A model generated the notes under the pieces. That model did not search any database and was not told where the DNA came from. It worked only from the letters and a program-made list of their open reading frames with translations. Of a DNA stretch of 64,000 bases, positions 47,601 to 58,946 are shown piece after piece (positions within the stretch are counted from its first letter, which is position 1; every line of letters begins with the position of its first letter). This DNA comes from Sphagnum magellanicum (taxonomy: Eukaryota; Streptophyta; Sphagnopsida; Sphagnales; Sphagnaceae): contig CM038911.1 in assembly GCA_021904315.1 (NCBI GenBank), positions 17,085,390-17,149,389 of the forward strand. The letters run 5' to 3'. The position numbers and the translations under genes are program-made.

Positions 47601-50034
47601 GGATGCCGGGATGTTCCCTGTTAGCTGGTTGTCGTCGAGCGCCAAGATCTGCAGCTTGGAGCAGTTGCCCAGCTCAGGAGGAATGGTAGCATTGAACGCA
47701 TTGGATGACAAGAGGAGGCTTGAAAGGTTTTGCCAGCTTCCAAACCATGAAGGCACAGCACCCGAGAGTGCATTGCCTTCAACCGAGAAGGAGATCACAC
47801 TGTGAAGCCCACTTAATTCATCAGGAATGGGACCACTTAGGCTGTTGAATGCCAAATCCAGTACCTGTAGCAGATAAACAATCCAACATTAATTAGTAGA
47901 GAGACACTGAATTTTTCATCACTTGTCACTTTGTCAATAGTACTTCTTCTTAAAAAGCTGGCTGGCTCAAGTTGGAATGCCAACACTACCTTGTTTCTAA
48001 GGATCATAACTTAGAAAACAAAAACTGGAACGAATTTGCTTTTTCATGAACATGGTAGTAGCTCTGGAAACAAGAGCAATTTTCTCAAGTTTAAGCCTTT
48101 GAAAGAATTATCAACATTGAGTGAATTTACATAAACAAGTGAGGATTAATCAAATTCAAAAATCAACACCCAATTGTTAGAGTTATGGGGAGTTTCTCAA
48201 ACCGCCCAATTTACACCCATGAGATGATAAAATTGCAATACCCAGAAAGTGAAGCTAATTTAATGCATTACAGCAGATGGAACAAGCAGCTCATCACATA
48301 ATAGCTCTACTCCTCCTTATGGCAAAAAAGTTCAAACCAGCAACAAATTAAAAACACGAACGTGTTCTGTAAAAGTTCCCGAAAAATGAATTCTCACAGT
48401 TCTGGTCTGAACACACTGAAGCCTAGTGAACACTGATCCCTGAAAATGTGGGAGCAAATGAAAACTATCCCTAATTTCCACAAATCCAAATTGCACTAAT
48501 TTGGTGGAAAGAATAACAGCAGACAGGCAGGCAGGCAGGCAGGCACAATCAGTGATACAATGACGAAAACATAATTAATTAAGGCAAGAGATTAACAAAT
48601 CGCCAAATTTTGGTTTATGGAAGGTGTTCATTTTGTAAAGTTGGTGTGGGGTGAAAGGGGGTATGTTTGTATATATACTAGACTGACCTGCAAGCTTGTG
48701 CAATTGCCGAGAGATGTGGGAATGGAGCCATTCAACTGTGCACTTGGCAAATTGAGTGTGACAAGCTTATTCAATCGCCCAATGGATGGTGGGATAGAAC
48801 CTGAAAAGAAATTGCCACCAAGGTCGAGTTTCTCCAACTGGATCAGCTGGGAAATTTCGTCAGGGATTGAGCCTGTGAGATGACAATTCCCCAGGTAAAC
48901 ATTCTGCAAATTCACCAAGTTGCCAATCTCCTTGGGGATGGTACCAGTCAGACCTGAATTCGCACCGAGGTCAAGCTCCACCAGTGATTGCATCCCCCAA
49001 ATCTCGTCGGGTATGTTGCCAGAGAACGAATTGTTGCTCAAATCCAAGTAGGACAAATTGTACAAGCTTGCAAAGAGAGGAGAGATGGGTCCTGAGAAGA
49101 GATTCCCACTCATGTCCATGTGAACAAGCTGTGTCATCCTGTTGACCACAGGTACATCTCCCGTGAGAGAATTCCCACTGAGATCCAAGTACTGGAGCTT
49201 CACAAAAGCTTGGAAGATGTTTGCAGGCAGTACAGGACCTGACAAGGAGTTGAAGCTCAAGTCCAGCAATTGCAGCTGGGTTAAGCTCTGGAGACTGCTT
49301 GGGATGGAACCCTGGAAAGAGTTGTAGCTCAAAACCAAACTCTGCAAGCTTGTCATGTTGCCAAAACCAGATGCAATCGGGCCAGAGAACAGATTATAGC
49401 TCAAGTCCAAGTACTGAAGAGAAGAAGACAGGTTTGAAGCAAAGAAGGAAACAGGAACAACTCCAGAGAGTTGGTTCGAGTTCAAATCCAAATACTGCAA
49501 TGCAACTAGATTTCCGATTTCAGTTGGGATTGTTCCTGTGAAGGAGTTGGAGCTCAGATCCAGATGCTGCAGAGTTGTGATGGAGAAAAGCTTGGGAGAC
49601 AGGGTGCCAGAAAGACCCAGTTGGTGAAGACTCACTTCTGAGACTTGCCCCAAGCTGTTGCAGGAAACTCCTGTCCAGTGACATGGTCCTTGCATGTCAG
49701 GACCTGCTTGCACCCAATCTGGATATGGATCTGCTCCTTGCCATGTAGTTCCTTGCTTGAATGCCCATAATGCTGCTACGTCATTGTCGTTGACCACAGA
49801 TGCAGCTGCTGCAGTAACAACCATGACAACATGAAGGTGGTTTCTTCTTCCAGCTGGACGGCCCACAAGAAACAGTAGCAGCAGTAGGATCAGCAGCAGC
49901 AGCAGCTTGATGAAGCTCCATGATCTCTGAGCCATCAACTGTCCAGGAAGCTGAGCAAAAGCAGCAGTAACAACAAACTGGGTGGTGGTTCTTCTTCTTC
50001 CAATGCTGATCATGAGCTGCTTCATCAAGCTCAT
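44652..50034 (-). CDS. EMS1/EXS-like LRR receptor kinase, three exons
   Basis: Exons are 50034-48688, 47864-45753 and 45593-44652, all GT-AG and phase 0, giving about 1466 residues against roughly 1190 for Arabidopsis EMS1. The order is: a poly-Leu signal segment near 44-58, a cap with DWVQ and CHWTGVSC near 105-125, about 34 leucine-rich repeats, a transmembrane segment near 1059-1080, and a kinase. The kinase has the Gly loop GDGGFG near 1165, Lys 1186 (VAIKK), HRD near 1282, DFG near 1302 and PPE for APE. EMS1 hallmarks are the island between ICSDF and SSFIQHHG and the match IHRDIKASNILLD. EMS1-type kinases bind TPD1-like secreted proteins and control reproductive cell fate; here the role is inferred. 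ATG at 49935 (MAQRSWSF) would place the signal peptide at the N terminus and may be the real start. All catalytic residues are present. Confidence 0.9.
47865..48687 (-). other. intron 1 of the receptor gene, with a (CAGG)n run
   Basis: The intron lies exactly between two leucine-rich repeats (after CTSLQ, before VLDLAFN). A CAGG tetranucleotide run lies at about 48524-48543. No exon-like frame was found inside. Confidence 0.8.
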
Positions 50035-51473
50035 GGAGCTAGAGAAGATTGATACCCATCACTCTGAGCTGCTTCTGAAGCTTCTGAAGCTTCTTCTTCC
50101 TCTGACCATGAAGCTGAAAGCTTAGACTCAAAGCTTAGACTTTTCTCTTAGTAACTCCTTCTCTTCTTGAGCAGGAACCGATGAAAACATTCTCCATAGC
50201 TGGCAATGTAACAGTGCTCAAGGGAAGTTCAGCTTCTGAACTCTAGACTTGCTTGAGCTTCATGATCTCATGATGAAAACTAAGCAGCCTTGGAAAAGAC
50301 CCATGGAAAAGCACAAGACATGGGAATGGACATAGTTCAATGCCCTCATCAGCAAGTCTTCTTCATGGCCGAGACTCTCTTGATTGTCTGTCTGTCACAA
50401 ATCCCCCCCTTTTTTTTTGATCTGAAACTCCTCCTCCAAATCAGCTTGATCATCATCATCATCATCTGCCACATATATAGCAGGCACATGAGCAACTGTG
50501 GAAATTAAGAAGCCAGAGATATATCAGTAATGTGTGCAAAGGAGCCAAATTTTTTTTGATTGCTCAATGCAGGCTGTCAAGCACTGATCCTAGCTAAGTT
50601 TTGCAAATAGAAGAATTTCCTCCTCAGCTGCAGCTCCAGAAAATCTGCAGGACCCCATCACAGTCTTCATGGAGACTCTGGTAGACTCACAGTCTAAACA
50701 AAATTTTACCATGAGTTTATCAAAGATTTCAAACTCCTCCAGCTCCTCCAAAGCTTGATCATCTGCAGCTCAATGATGATGGAAGAAGATCAGCAGCTAT
50801 GAAATCAAAGCCAGAGATCATCAGCTGCACAACGTGCAAGAAACCAAAACTTCTTGATGCATGCTGCAGGACCTTGTCAACTCCTAGCCAGCTAGCTAGC
50901 TGCAACAAACCAGAATTTCCTCAGCTCCAGAATCTGCAGTTCCTCCTCCTCCTCCAGCAGCTGGTCTACCTCTTTCTCTTTTTTCCTCTTCTTTTCCAAG
51001 CTTTGAATATGTGGCAACAATGAAAGAGGACTGATGTAAAGAGTGTAAGTCTAATATTTCTTCTTGCAAAAGCATCAACAAAACAACTGATCAACCCAAT
51101 GGGTGTTTGGTTACTGCTTTAACTCCCAACACACTCAAATGCACAAGTTCTACCACAAAGAGTCCAGAAAGAGCTACTAAGGAGATATGTGTGTGTGTGT
51201 GTGTGTGTCTCTCTCTCTCTCTCTCTCTGCAACGCAAATCAGAGCATTTCCTCTCTTGGGTTTTTGCAGCTAAAAGCTCCACAAAATTTTCCCAACAGAT
51301 TTACAACAGTAATAAGAGAAAGCTACCTCTCTCTCTCCCACTCTCACTCTCATTCTGCAGATTAAACTCTCACTGGAAGATAATGTCATATATAACAAGG
51401 GTCAAGAAACGAACATAATCTACCACCCCAGACCTCAAACTAACAAGAAGAAGGTATTTAAATTTTTGACACA
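50035..51473 (-). promoter_or_regulatory. 5' leader and promoter region of the receptor gene
   Basis: The region upstream of the start carries repeated GAAGCTTCTGAAGCTTC words just before the ATG (50068-50092), AGCTAGCTAGCTAGC near 50885-50902 and, at about 51189-51228, a (GT)n tract running into a (CT)n tract. On the gene strand the latter reads as a GA repeat next to a CA repeat. GA/CT tracts are common in plant core promoters and leaders. The transcription start cannot be placed. Confidence 0.35.
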
Positions 51474-51800
51474 TGAGTGTATTGGGTGTGTGTGTGTGTG
51501 TGCGTGTGTGTGTGTGGAAGGTGCCTATAATTTCGTGTGAGTGTATTGGGTGTCTCTGTATTTGTGTCTGGGAAGGTTTCATGTGAGTGTATTGGGTGTC
51601 TCTGTATCTGTATGAAACATTTCATGTGAGTGTATTGGGCATCTCTGTATGTCTGGAAGGTTTGATGTGAGAGTGTGTGTATTGGGTGTCCCTCTGTATG
51701 TGTATCTGGAAGGTTTCACGTGAGAGTGTGTGCATTGGGTGTCTCTCTGTATGTGTATGCAGAAGGTTTCATATGAGTGTGTGTGTATTGGGTGTCCTTG
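51474..51800. repeat. minisatellite, GTGAGTGTATTGGGTGTC-type unit
   Basis: About seven imperfect units share GAGTGTATTGGGTGTC, TCTGTAT and GGAAGGTTTCATG. Unit starts are near 51477, 51541, 51587, 51630, 51677, 51728 and 51781, a spacing of about 43-64 bp. Inner GT runs vary between units. It sits about 1.4-1.8 kb upstream of the receptor start. Confidence 0.85.
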
Positions 51801-52635
51801 TGCCAGTTTTCAAAGTACATAACATTTTTCATTTCATGTGAATGTGTGTGTCTTGGGTGCTTGGCATTATTATAGTATGACACATGAACAAAACCAGCAC
51901 GTGAGTACCAACCTAACTATACCCTAGGTACCCATCTCTCTTTCTTTCGTGTTTCCAGAAGAGTAATGTCATCATTGTCTAGTTAAAAACTCATCAAGAA
52001 GAGGGAAGAGGAGGAGGGGGGGGGGGGAGGGGGTTTTAGGGTTTAAGGGAACTCTAAGTTGGGAGTCTGGACTCTGGACTCTGGACCCAATCCATTTACC
52101 CTTCTTTATATGTTCTTTCTCTTTGTCTACCCTATGCGGTGGTGGTGGCGGTCTTCTTCTTCTTCTTCTTCTTCTGCTTGCTTGTTGTAGGCTATGGGGT
52201 TATGATTCATTGCCAACAAGTGTAAGTTAAAGTGGTGTAGTTGAGATATGATTAACTGGAATCAATGCAGATCTTGTGATTACCATTTTTACATCAAAGA
52301 TTGAAAGAGGAGGTCAGAACTGAAACCAGTGTTCTGTTGTGCCAGGTATCCGAAAGAAAATGGCATCAAACCAACCCCCGACCAGACCAGTTATCAGGGC
52401 AGTTCTTTGATCTCATAACCGAAGGTCTCTGAAAATCAGAGAACCCATTCTCTCTCTCTCAATATATATACATATATATATGGGTTTAGGGTTTAGGGTC
52501 TCTCAATATATATAACCATGGTCCTCAAAAACATTAAAAACAGAAGTTCATAAACCGACGGTTCTTTGCCCGTTCCTTCATGAGAATTGCAGGTTCTTTG
52601 ATTTACAATTTTTATTTTCTTTTCCTTTTTTTTTC
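51801..52635. other. intergenic DNA with simple repeats and telo-box motifs
   Basis: A G-rich tract lies at 52010-52030 and a (CTT)n run near 52152-52173. GGGTTTAGGGTTTAGGG lies at about 52482-52498, between AT dinucleotide tracts that recur on both sides. No gene is seen. Confidence 0.5.
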
Positions 52636-52965
52636 AGTGAACCAGCACCCATCAGCGCACCATGAAGGATGATGGATGGTAAGTGGTGAGGAAACGGTTT
52701 TCTGTTGGGTTCCAGTTCTGTAGTAACTAACCATGGTGGTTAGCTCAGTTGGTAGGTTGTTAGTGGGTAAAGGTATTAAAAACAGCCCTTCTCTATGTAT
52801 AATCCATCTACTTACTTCGTAATTACCTATTTTCCTACCTATCTACCTATATATGAAAGAACTAGTTACCAAGGTGAAACCAAATATTAATGCAGATGTG
52901 GTTCATCCACAATTGAGTAATAATAGACATCCAATGGATGGAGCATTGGTGAGTGCTGGTTCACT
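52636..52965 (+). repeat. MITE family C, copy 1 (best-preserved ends)
   Basis: The left end AGTGAACCAGCACCCATCAG and the reverse complement of the right end, AGTGAACCAGCACTCACCAA, form terminal inverted repeats. The interior has ACCATGGTGGTTAGCTCAGT, TACCTATCTACCTAT, TAGTTACCAAGGTG, GTGGTTCATCCACAATTGAG and CATCCAATGGATGGAGC. The element is about 330 bp and noncoding. No clear target-site duplication is visible. Confidence 0.8.
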
Positions 52966-53029
52966 ATGGCCCCCCTTACCTATGTAAAAACAATCTATAT
53001 GTATCTATTTATTAAAATTCATTTATATT

Positions 53030-53200
53030 TTTTTTGTTACTTATCTACCTTCTTACCTACCTACTTAGATTCAAAACATATAAACCTTCAATCATGTTAT
53101 TTTTATTTTTATATTTTTATATTTTTTTATTATTTATGTACCTACTTACTTACCTACCTAGATTCAGGACATATAGACATTCAATCATGTTATCTTTCCT
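53030..53200. repeat. tandem duplication containing TACC runs
   Basis: Two related units share CTTACCTACC, TAGATTCA, ACATATA and CATTCAATCATGTTAT-like words, spaced by about 100 bp. The spacer is an AT-rich (TTTTA)n tract. Confidence 0.5.
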
Positions 53201-54830
53201 AGGTATGTCATTGTAATAGAATGAAATTTATGAGACATCAACCACAAGGAACATCTCAAGGGTTTTGGTTTCCTTCTTTGGAAGTTGATGTGCATTATTT
53301 TCTCATTTCCAAGGAACAAGATGGAGATCCAATAGTGGAATAGTGGAAGAATTTGACATTCACAATGTGAATGGCGGACCACCTATTGAGAGATGTTTTT
53401 ATTTTTTATTTTTTGAACTTTGTCAATAATTTTGTTCATGCCTTTCAAGAGCAAATAGACTATGTCAATATCTTTTGAAATATCTTAAAAGATAGAGAAT
53501 CGTTTGTATACTCTTACCAACACACACAATACAATATTTTAAATTTTCAAAACCTTCATATATTTGATTTTTTTTCTCACTGAAGGGCATTTGTTTCCTT
53601 CTTAAGAAGATTGTACAATCCTTAAATCAATCAAGTCATGTCAAATTTGAGATTTTGAAATGGATTCAAAATGGCAATATACATTCGTAAGTCATCTATC
53701 AATGCAATTTGCAAATAAAAATTACATTACACCAAAAATGTCATTTTATAATTAATTTTATACGATTACAAGTGGATAAACAACTGAAAATTCCAATGAC
53801 AATGATAAATTGGAACTAGTTTATGTAAACCAAGTATAGGGTCTTTTTTCGTCACTAAGACAATTACACCATGGTCATCGACCATGACAATTATAAATGT
53901 TCTCTTGGTCAACAATTGTGCGCCAAAATGACCAAAATTTGACAATTATGTGCCAAAATGACAAAAGTTTGGGCAAATTTTTTTTGGTCATTTTTTTCTG
54001 TTTTTATTTTCTTGGTTGTTTATACCACCTTTGCTTATGTAAGCACCATTGCACCATGCTGATTTTTGGCAAGGAAAAACGAAAGAAAAAGAGAAGGAAG
54101 TGGAGTGGTTGTGTGGTTCCTTTTTTGTTAGATAGGTTCCCAGGAGGTGCAAGACACAACTTTTGAAGGATGTCAAGAAAGCTAAAGAACATGAAAAAAA
54201 AAATTGATGTTGAAATGCTCGTCACCAAACCTAGGGCAATCTAGGGCATGGTATTGAAGTGAAAAACATTTTTGAAGAAGGATGTTTTGCCAATCATTCC
54301 AACAACAACATTGAGCCTTAGCACATTGCTCATAGACCAAAGCATGACTTTAGGTAAATGGATGTGGTTCAAACTCCTCCTCCCATCTATAAAACATATG
54401 ACTTTCTTTGAGTCCACACACATCCCATTCCTTAATTCACACCACATTGTTATCATATCACTTGTTTATTTCTTTGGTCCTCATTTTCATTGTTGCAAGT
54501 TTGGAAAGTCCATATGTATTAGGTGAATAGAAAACATGGAAAGTAAATAGATAGTCTTTACCAACAATAAGTTGAACAACAAGGGGAATGAAAAAACAAT
54601 CAAGTGCTGAAAGTTTTACTTTTTCAAAAATGAACTCTAATAGTTCTCTTTCCAACAATTTAAGGTTTGGTCCTCATGACATTGTTGTGAACAAATTTGT
54701 TGTAGTAGTTATGTAGCAACAATGCAATTGCTTCAATTATCATATGAGTGGATTGGATTCTACAACCAAAGCTTTACTTTTTGCTGTGATAAGCTATTAA
54801 TCTATATGATGAAGCAGGTGTGAAAATCTT
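53201..54830. other. intergenic DNA, no gene seen
   Basis: AT-rich with moderate open frames (for example 53897-54166 and 54272-54526), none with a recognisable domain. GTGCGCCAAAATGACCAAA and GTGCCAAAATGACAAAA near 53920-53970 form a short local duplication. Confidence 0.4.
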
Positions 54831-55347
54831 TTGAATATTTGTAGAACTTGTGAATGTGAGCTTATTCATTACATATGGGTTGAATCCTTGCGTTGTCAGC
54901 AATGTTACAATATGGCCAACACAAAGAAGGCAAGTTGGTTGTTAGGGTTTGGTGCCCAAGATAATAGTGGTATTGTGATGGCAACAAAGGATGTAACAAC
55001 ATTACAAAAGAAGGATATGGTTATGATGTTTGAAAGCAGGTGTAATAGCAATGGGATAGTGTTGTTCAACATGGAGAAAACCATGATGCAAGGCTTCAAG
55101 GGTGTTTGCCACAAAGTTTAAGAAAGGTTCTACAAAGCTTGTGATACCAATGTTTGGATTGAACCTAACAAACGCAACTCAATTGTACAAATTAAGGAAC
55201 AATGTGCAACTTGGTGGCTTTGTGAATGCCTTCATCATGGAGAAAGATTACATGCATAGATTGCAACATAGGCATAACATCACTACATCCAACCTTGAAG
55301 CAACAAATGATTTATCAAATCCTCAAATAAGCATTTTGCCAATCTAA
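54831..55347 (+). other. two adjacent reading frames of unknown origin
   Basis: Frames 54831-55121 and 55102-55347 overlap slightly. The first reads like protein (CELIHYIWVESLRCQQC, then GFGAQDNSGIVMATKDV); the second contains VIPMFGLNLTNATQLYKLRN. The composition is more protein-like than the surroundings, and CxC and CxxC pairs occur in the first. I do not recognise a family. They may be the relic of a mobile element or of a host gene; the two frames are reported separately. Confidence 0.25.
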
Positions 55348-56049
55348 ATTAAAAATGTGTTTCCAACATGTTTTGATAATGTTGTGTGATGGTTACTTGG
55401 AACTATAAGGACAACAACAATCACATTATAATAACCAATGCATTATTATATTTCTATCAACATATATTCCACATATACATATGACAATTAATATGGAATA
55501 TTGATGTCACTTGCATATTCATCAAAGAAAGTTATTATATGCCAAGAAGGAACTCTAAAGTTGGAATAGAGGATTTCCTTACTACTAACTGCCCTTTCGT
55601 ACAAAAGATCTTGCATAATGAATAGAAGTCTCAAACAATTTGCTAATTAAAATTGTTGTATGCAATATTTGAACTCTTAGATCTTTGTATTTGTTTCCTT
55701 GAAACATTCCCAAATTTACAGAATATTGAAAAAAGGTTGGCTTCTCGTCACTAGCAGAGCGAAATAGCACGAAACCCAAATGGTATAAACGATGTGTCCA
55801 AATCAACTACAAATGGCATAAACAACTAGTATAATCAATAAAGACTAGTTGTAGAATGACAATTATAAGGTAATGTTAGCACAAAAGTACCTTTTTCACA
55901 TGCATCAAAATTATTTAAACAATAGACATTCAATTTGAAAAAACAAAAAGAGCTAACACAAAGTGTTATTTGTTAGACATTTATTTATGAAGTAAGATAG
56001 TTTGTTTTGTTTTGTAATTATGAAATCCACCAAACTGTGGTGTTTTAAA
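55348..56049. other. AT-rich intergenic DNA, no gene seen
   Basis: No exon, terminal repeat or tandem array was recognised. Confidence 0.5.
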
Positions 56050-56630
56050 TTATGTTCTTGGTATATTTGAAAAGCTTTCAATGAGGAAGGGTGCATCAAC
56101 TTAATTTCATGATGTTTGGATTTGCAGTGAATTTTTTTTTTAATATTGAATTTTTTCACTAAAAAGTAAAATAAATCATAATTAAAAATTTCAAAAAAAT
56201 TGGGATGTACTTTCGGTGTTGTTGGAAATATCTTGAAAAGTAAAATTTAATGGAATATATTTTATAAGATTTGGACTTAGGATGGGGGAGATATTGAATT
56301 TTAAGTATTTTTGTCACTCAAAATTCAAACAAATCACAAAAATCACGTTTTGGAAGGAAGAATCAATTGAGAACATGGTCACATTTGAAGGTCTACGATT
56401 CAATTCAAGAATGAAGAATTGGGATGTGCCTTTGGTACTATTGGAAAGATTTCAATGAACAAGATTTAATGGAGTTTATTTTGTAAATTTTGGACTTAGG
56501 ATGTGGGAAATATCAAAATTTAAATGATTTGTGTCACTAAAAATTCAAATAAATTACAAAAAACCAAGCTTTGGAAAGAAAAATCAATGAAGAATGCAGT
56601 CACTCTTCAATTTTGGATATGAGGTCTAGG
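56050..56630. repeat. tandem array, about 219-bp unit, two units plus a partial third
   Basis: Units start near 56200 (TTGGGATGTACTTTCGGTG) and 56419 (TTGGGATGTGCCTTTGGTA). They share TTGGACTTAGGATG, ATTTGTGTCACTAAAAATTC-like and TTTTGGAAGGAAGAATCAA-like words. A more diverged partial unit occupies about 56050-56199. Units differ at many positions, so the array is old. Confidence 0.75.
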
Positions 56631-58490
56631 GTTTAAGAATTTAACTTCAAATCCTAAACCCGACAAAACAATTTTCATATGTTGAGTTTCCCGAATTTTG
56701 AAACAGGTTTGCACTTTGGCCATTGGCACATGCTGCACTGGTGATCATTAATATAACATCTTCATATAAGGTTTTGGATTGTCCAAGAATTCCTAACAAC
56801 AATATTTTTAATTTAACTTTAAGCTTATAATTTTGCTCAGTCTATGACTTTGTTTTCCTTTTAAAGGACTTCTTAAATGTGATTGTGAATTAAATGTATG
56901 TGCTTAAATTGAAGGAGACTATTTAACCAAGAAATTTTTTGGTGATCTTTAATGTGTCACTTTGTTTGTGATGATGAAATTTTTAATAGTTGATAACAAA
57001 CATGACTTTCATTCATGTCGACGTTTCATTGCTTCTTTGATTACTATTTCAACTTGTAATTAAGTATGCAAGGCTAATGTCCAAATAAATTGTTCAAGCC
57101 ATCTACAAGAAAATGTAACCTATTTTACGAAAAATGTTGTTCAAAATACATCGATTTTTGTCCTTGTCCAAGTTGACCAAATTGTCATTTTGGACAAGTC
57201 AATTTCAACATGCCCAATATCTTTTTAACAAACATTTATAAACAACAACACTTTAATAGTTGCTAGCAAAGGTGCATGAACTTCACACTTTACACCCAAA
57301 TCTTATGTGAACATAGTCATTTACAAATTGGTTATGTTTTAAGAAAATATCACAACAATTGGAAACTTGTTCATACTTAGAATTGTAGTTAACTTGAAGA
57401 AGATAACCCAATGGGGGGGGGAAAAAATAGTTAAAATAAACAATGAGAAGTTTGACTACCATAACTAAATGATAAGTATTGTAATGCAATGATTTTTTTA
57501 AAAAAGTCATCAGAAATGAAATCTTGATGCATTGTGTCATGAAAAGAGACATGTTAATTTGTTTTTTCATATCCATGTTGGTGGGTATAGGAAAAGAATG
57601 AAATAATTATTAAAATTTAGCTAGTTATTAGAAAAATTAGGTGTTAAAAAAAAGGAGTTATTAGGAAAGAAATGAGAGAATTAAGATTAAAAATGAAATA
57701 TTTATCTTAAAAATTGTTAATGAAATTGTTCAAGGACAACCACTTGAAGGACTATGCAAAATCAATTGTCTTGAGACGAGTATACAACAATTTTTTTTTT
57801 TGCAAAATCTCCAATATACTAATTCCTTGAAATTTCTCATCACTAGAACTTAATAACCTCTCTCTTTCAAACCTATCTACTAATTAACACCTTTCCCTTG
57901 CGCATTGACATGAAAAAGCCACAATTTTTGAATCCGACATTAACTAGTTATTTGAAAACCCACCCACCCTTAAGCACTTAATCGATGGATATTACCCAGG
58001 TTTTTTGATAACTTACTCAACACTCTATATATATATTGATATTGATAACCTGTGTGATCCCCAAAAAAAAAACTTTGAAAAAGTAACCTACCCCAGTTGG
58101 TTTTTTTTTTTAATTTAAAAAATTAAAAAAAAAAAAAGCCCAATAACCGGCCAACACTGGTCCTTTCTGTCTCCATTTCCACTTGTTGGTCCTTTTTGGT
58201 AGTGATTACATGGTAATAAAGTATTGGCAGGTTTTTACATAAATTAAAAGACACAAAGTTACAACAACTCACATGATCCTCCCAAAAAATATATATTTTT
58301 ATTTTTATTTTTATTTTTTATATTTTTAAAAATAAAATTCTAATGGCTTTGCTAAGTTAGGACTTTCTTCTATGTCCATCAAAAGAGGCACTTGGTTGAC
58401 TGACTGACTTGACTGACTCCAAAGCCAAAACAAGCAAACAAAAGAGTAGACACACAAAATGCAATGATGGGAATGGCAATAACTTAATTA
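56631..58490. other. AT-rich intergenic DNA, no gene seen
   Basis: Long A/T runs (58080-58138, 58286-58325), a G9 tract near 57413-57421 and TGACTGACTGACTTGACTGACT near 58396-58418 split only by one irregular step. No gene is seen. Confidence 0.5.
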
Positions 58491-58525
58491 ACCTGACCTG
58501 ACCTGACCTGACCTGACCAGACCAG
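58491..58525. repeat. (ACCTG)n pentanucleotide microsatellite
   Basis: Five perfect ACCTG units at 58491-58515 are followed by two ACCAG variants. It lies about 90 bp from the family B copy. Confidence 0.9.
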
Positions 58526-58613
58526 CATCTGGGGTGTGCAGAAAGGCCAAAAGAAAAAGGGTTCTCAAATTAGCAGTTGTTTTTTTGCCAGTAACAAAAT
58601 TGAATGTAAAAAT

Positions 58614-58946
58614 AAGGGGTGTGTTGTCACAATGTGGCCTTGCCATTTACATTTTTAAAAAGTATAATTTTAAGGCAAAAGAAGAATTATGGAAATTCAA
58701 ATATTTCACCATGCAAAAATATAATCTTCCCCAAAAAAATCCCTCTAAAAGAAACCAAAATCCTTCAAGATATTATTATAACTCTGTAATAATAACTAAT
58801 CTCAAGTTTCAACACAAGCCAAAATATATATCGGCTTTCAAAAACCCTCATATAAAAATGGACCTATTATTACCTAGTATGGGCCAAAATCCCTTAAGCT
58901 AGCTACTATACTCTATAATGAATCTAAACACAATATCCTTGCCTTC
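58614..58946 (-). repeat. dispersed repeat family B, copy 3 (full length, inverted)
   Basis: The reverse complement matches copy 1 (16561-16868) over nearly its whole length, including ACTTGAGATTAGTTATTA and AGGATTTTGGTTTCTTTTAG, which copy 2 lacks. It is the best full-length partner for defining this family. Confidence 0.75.

Noticed and set aside
47110-47805. Plus-strand frames across the receptor exon
   Set aside because: They are antisense shadows of the regular leucine-rich repeat coding sequence.
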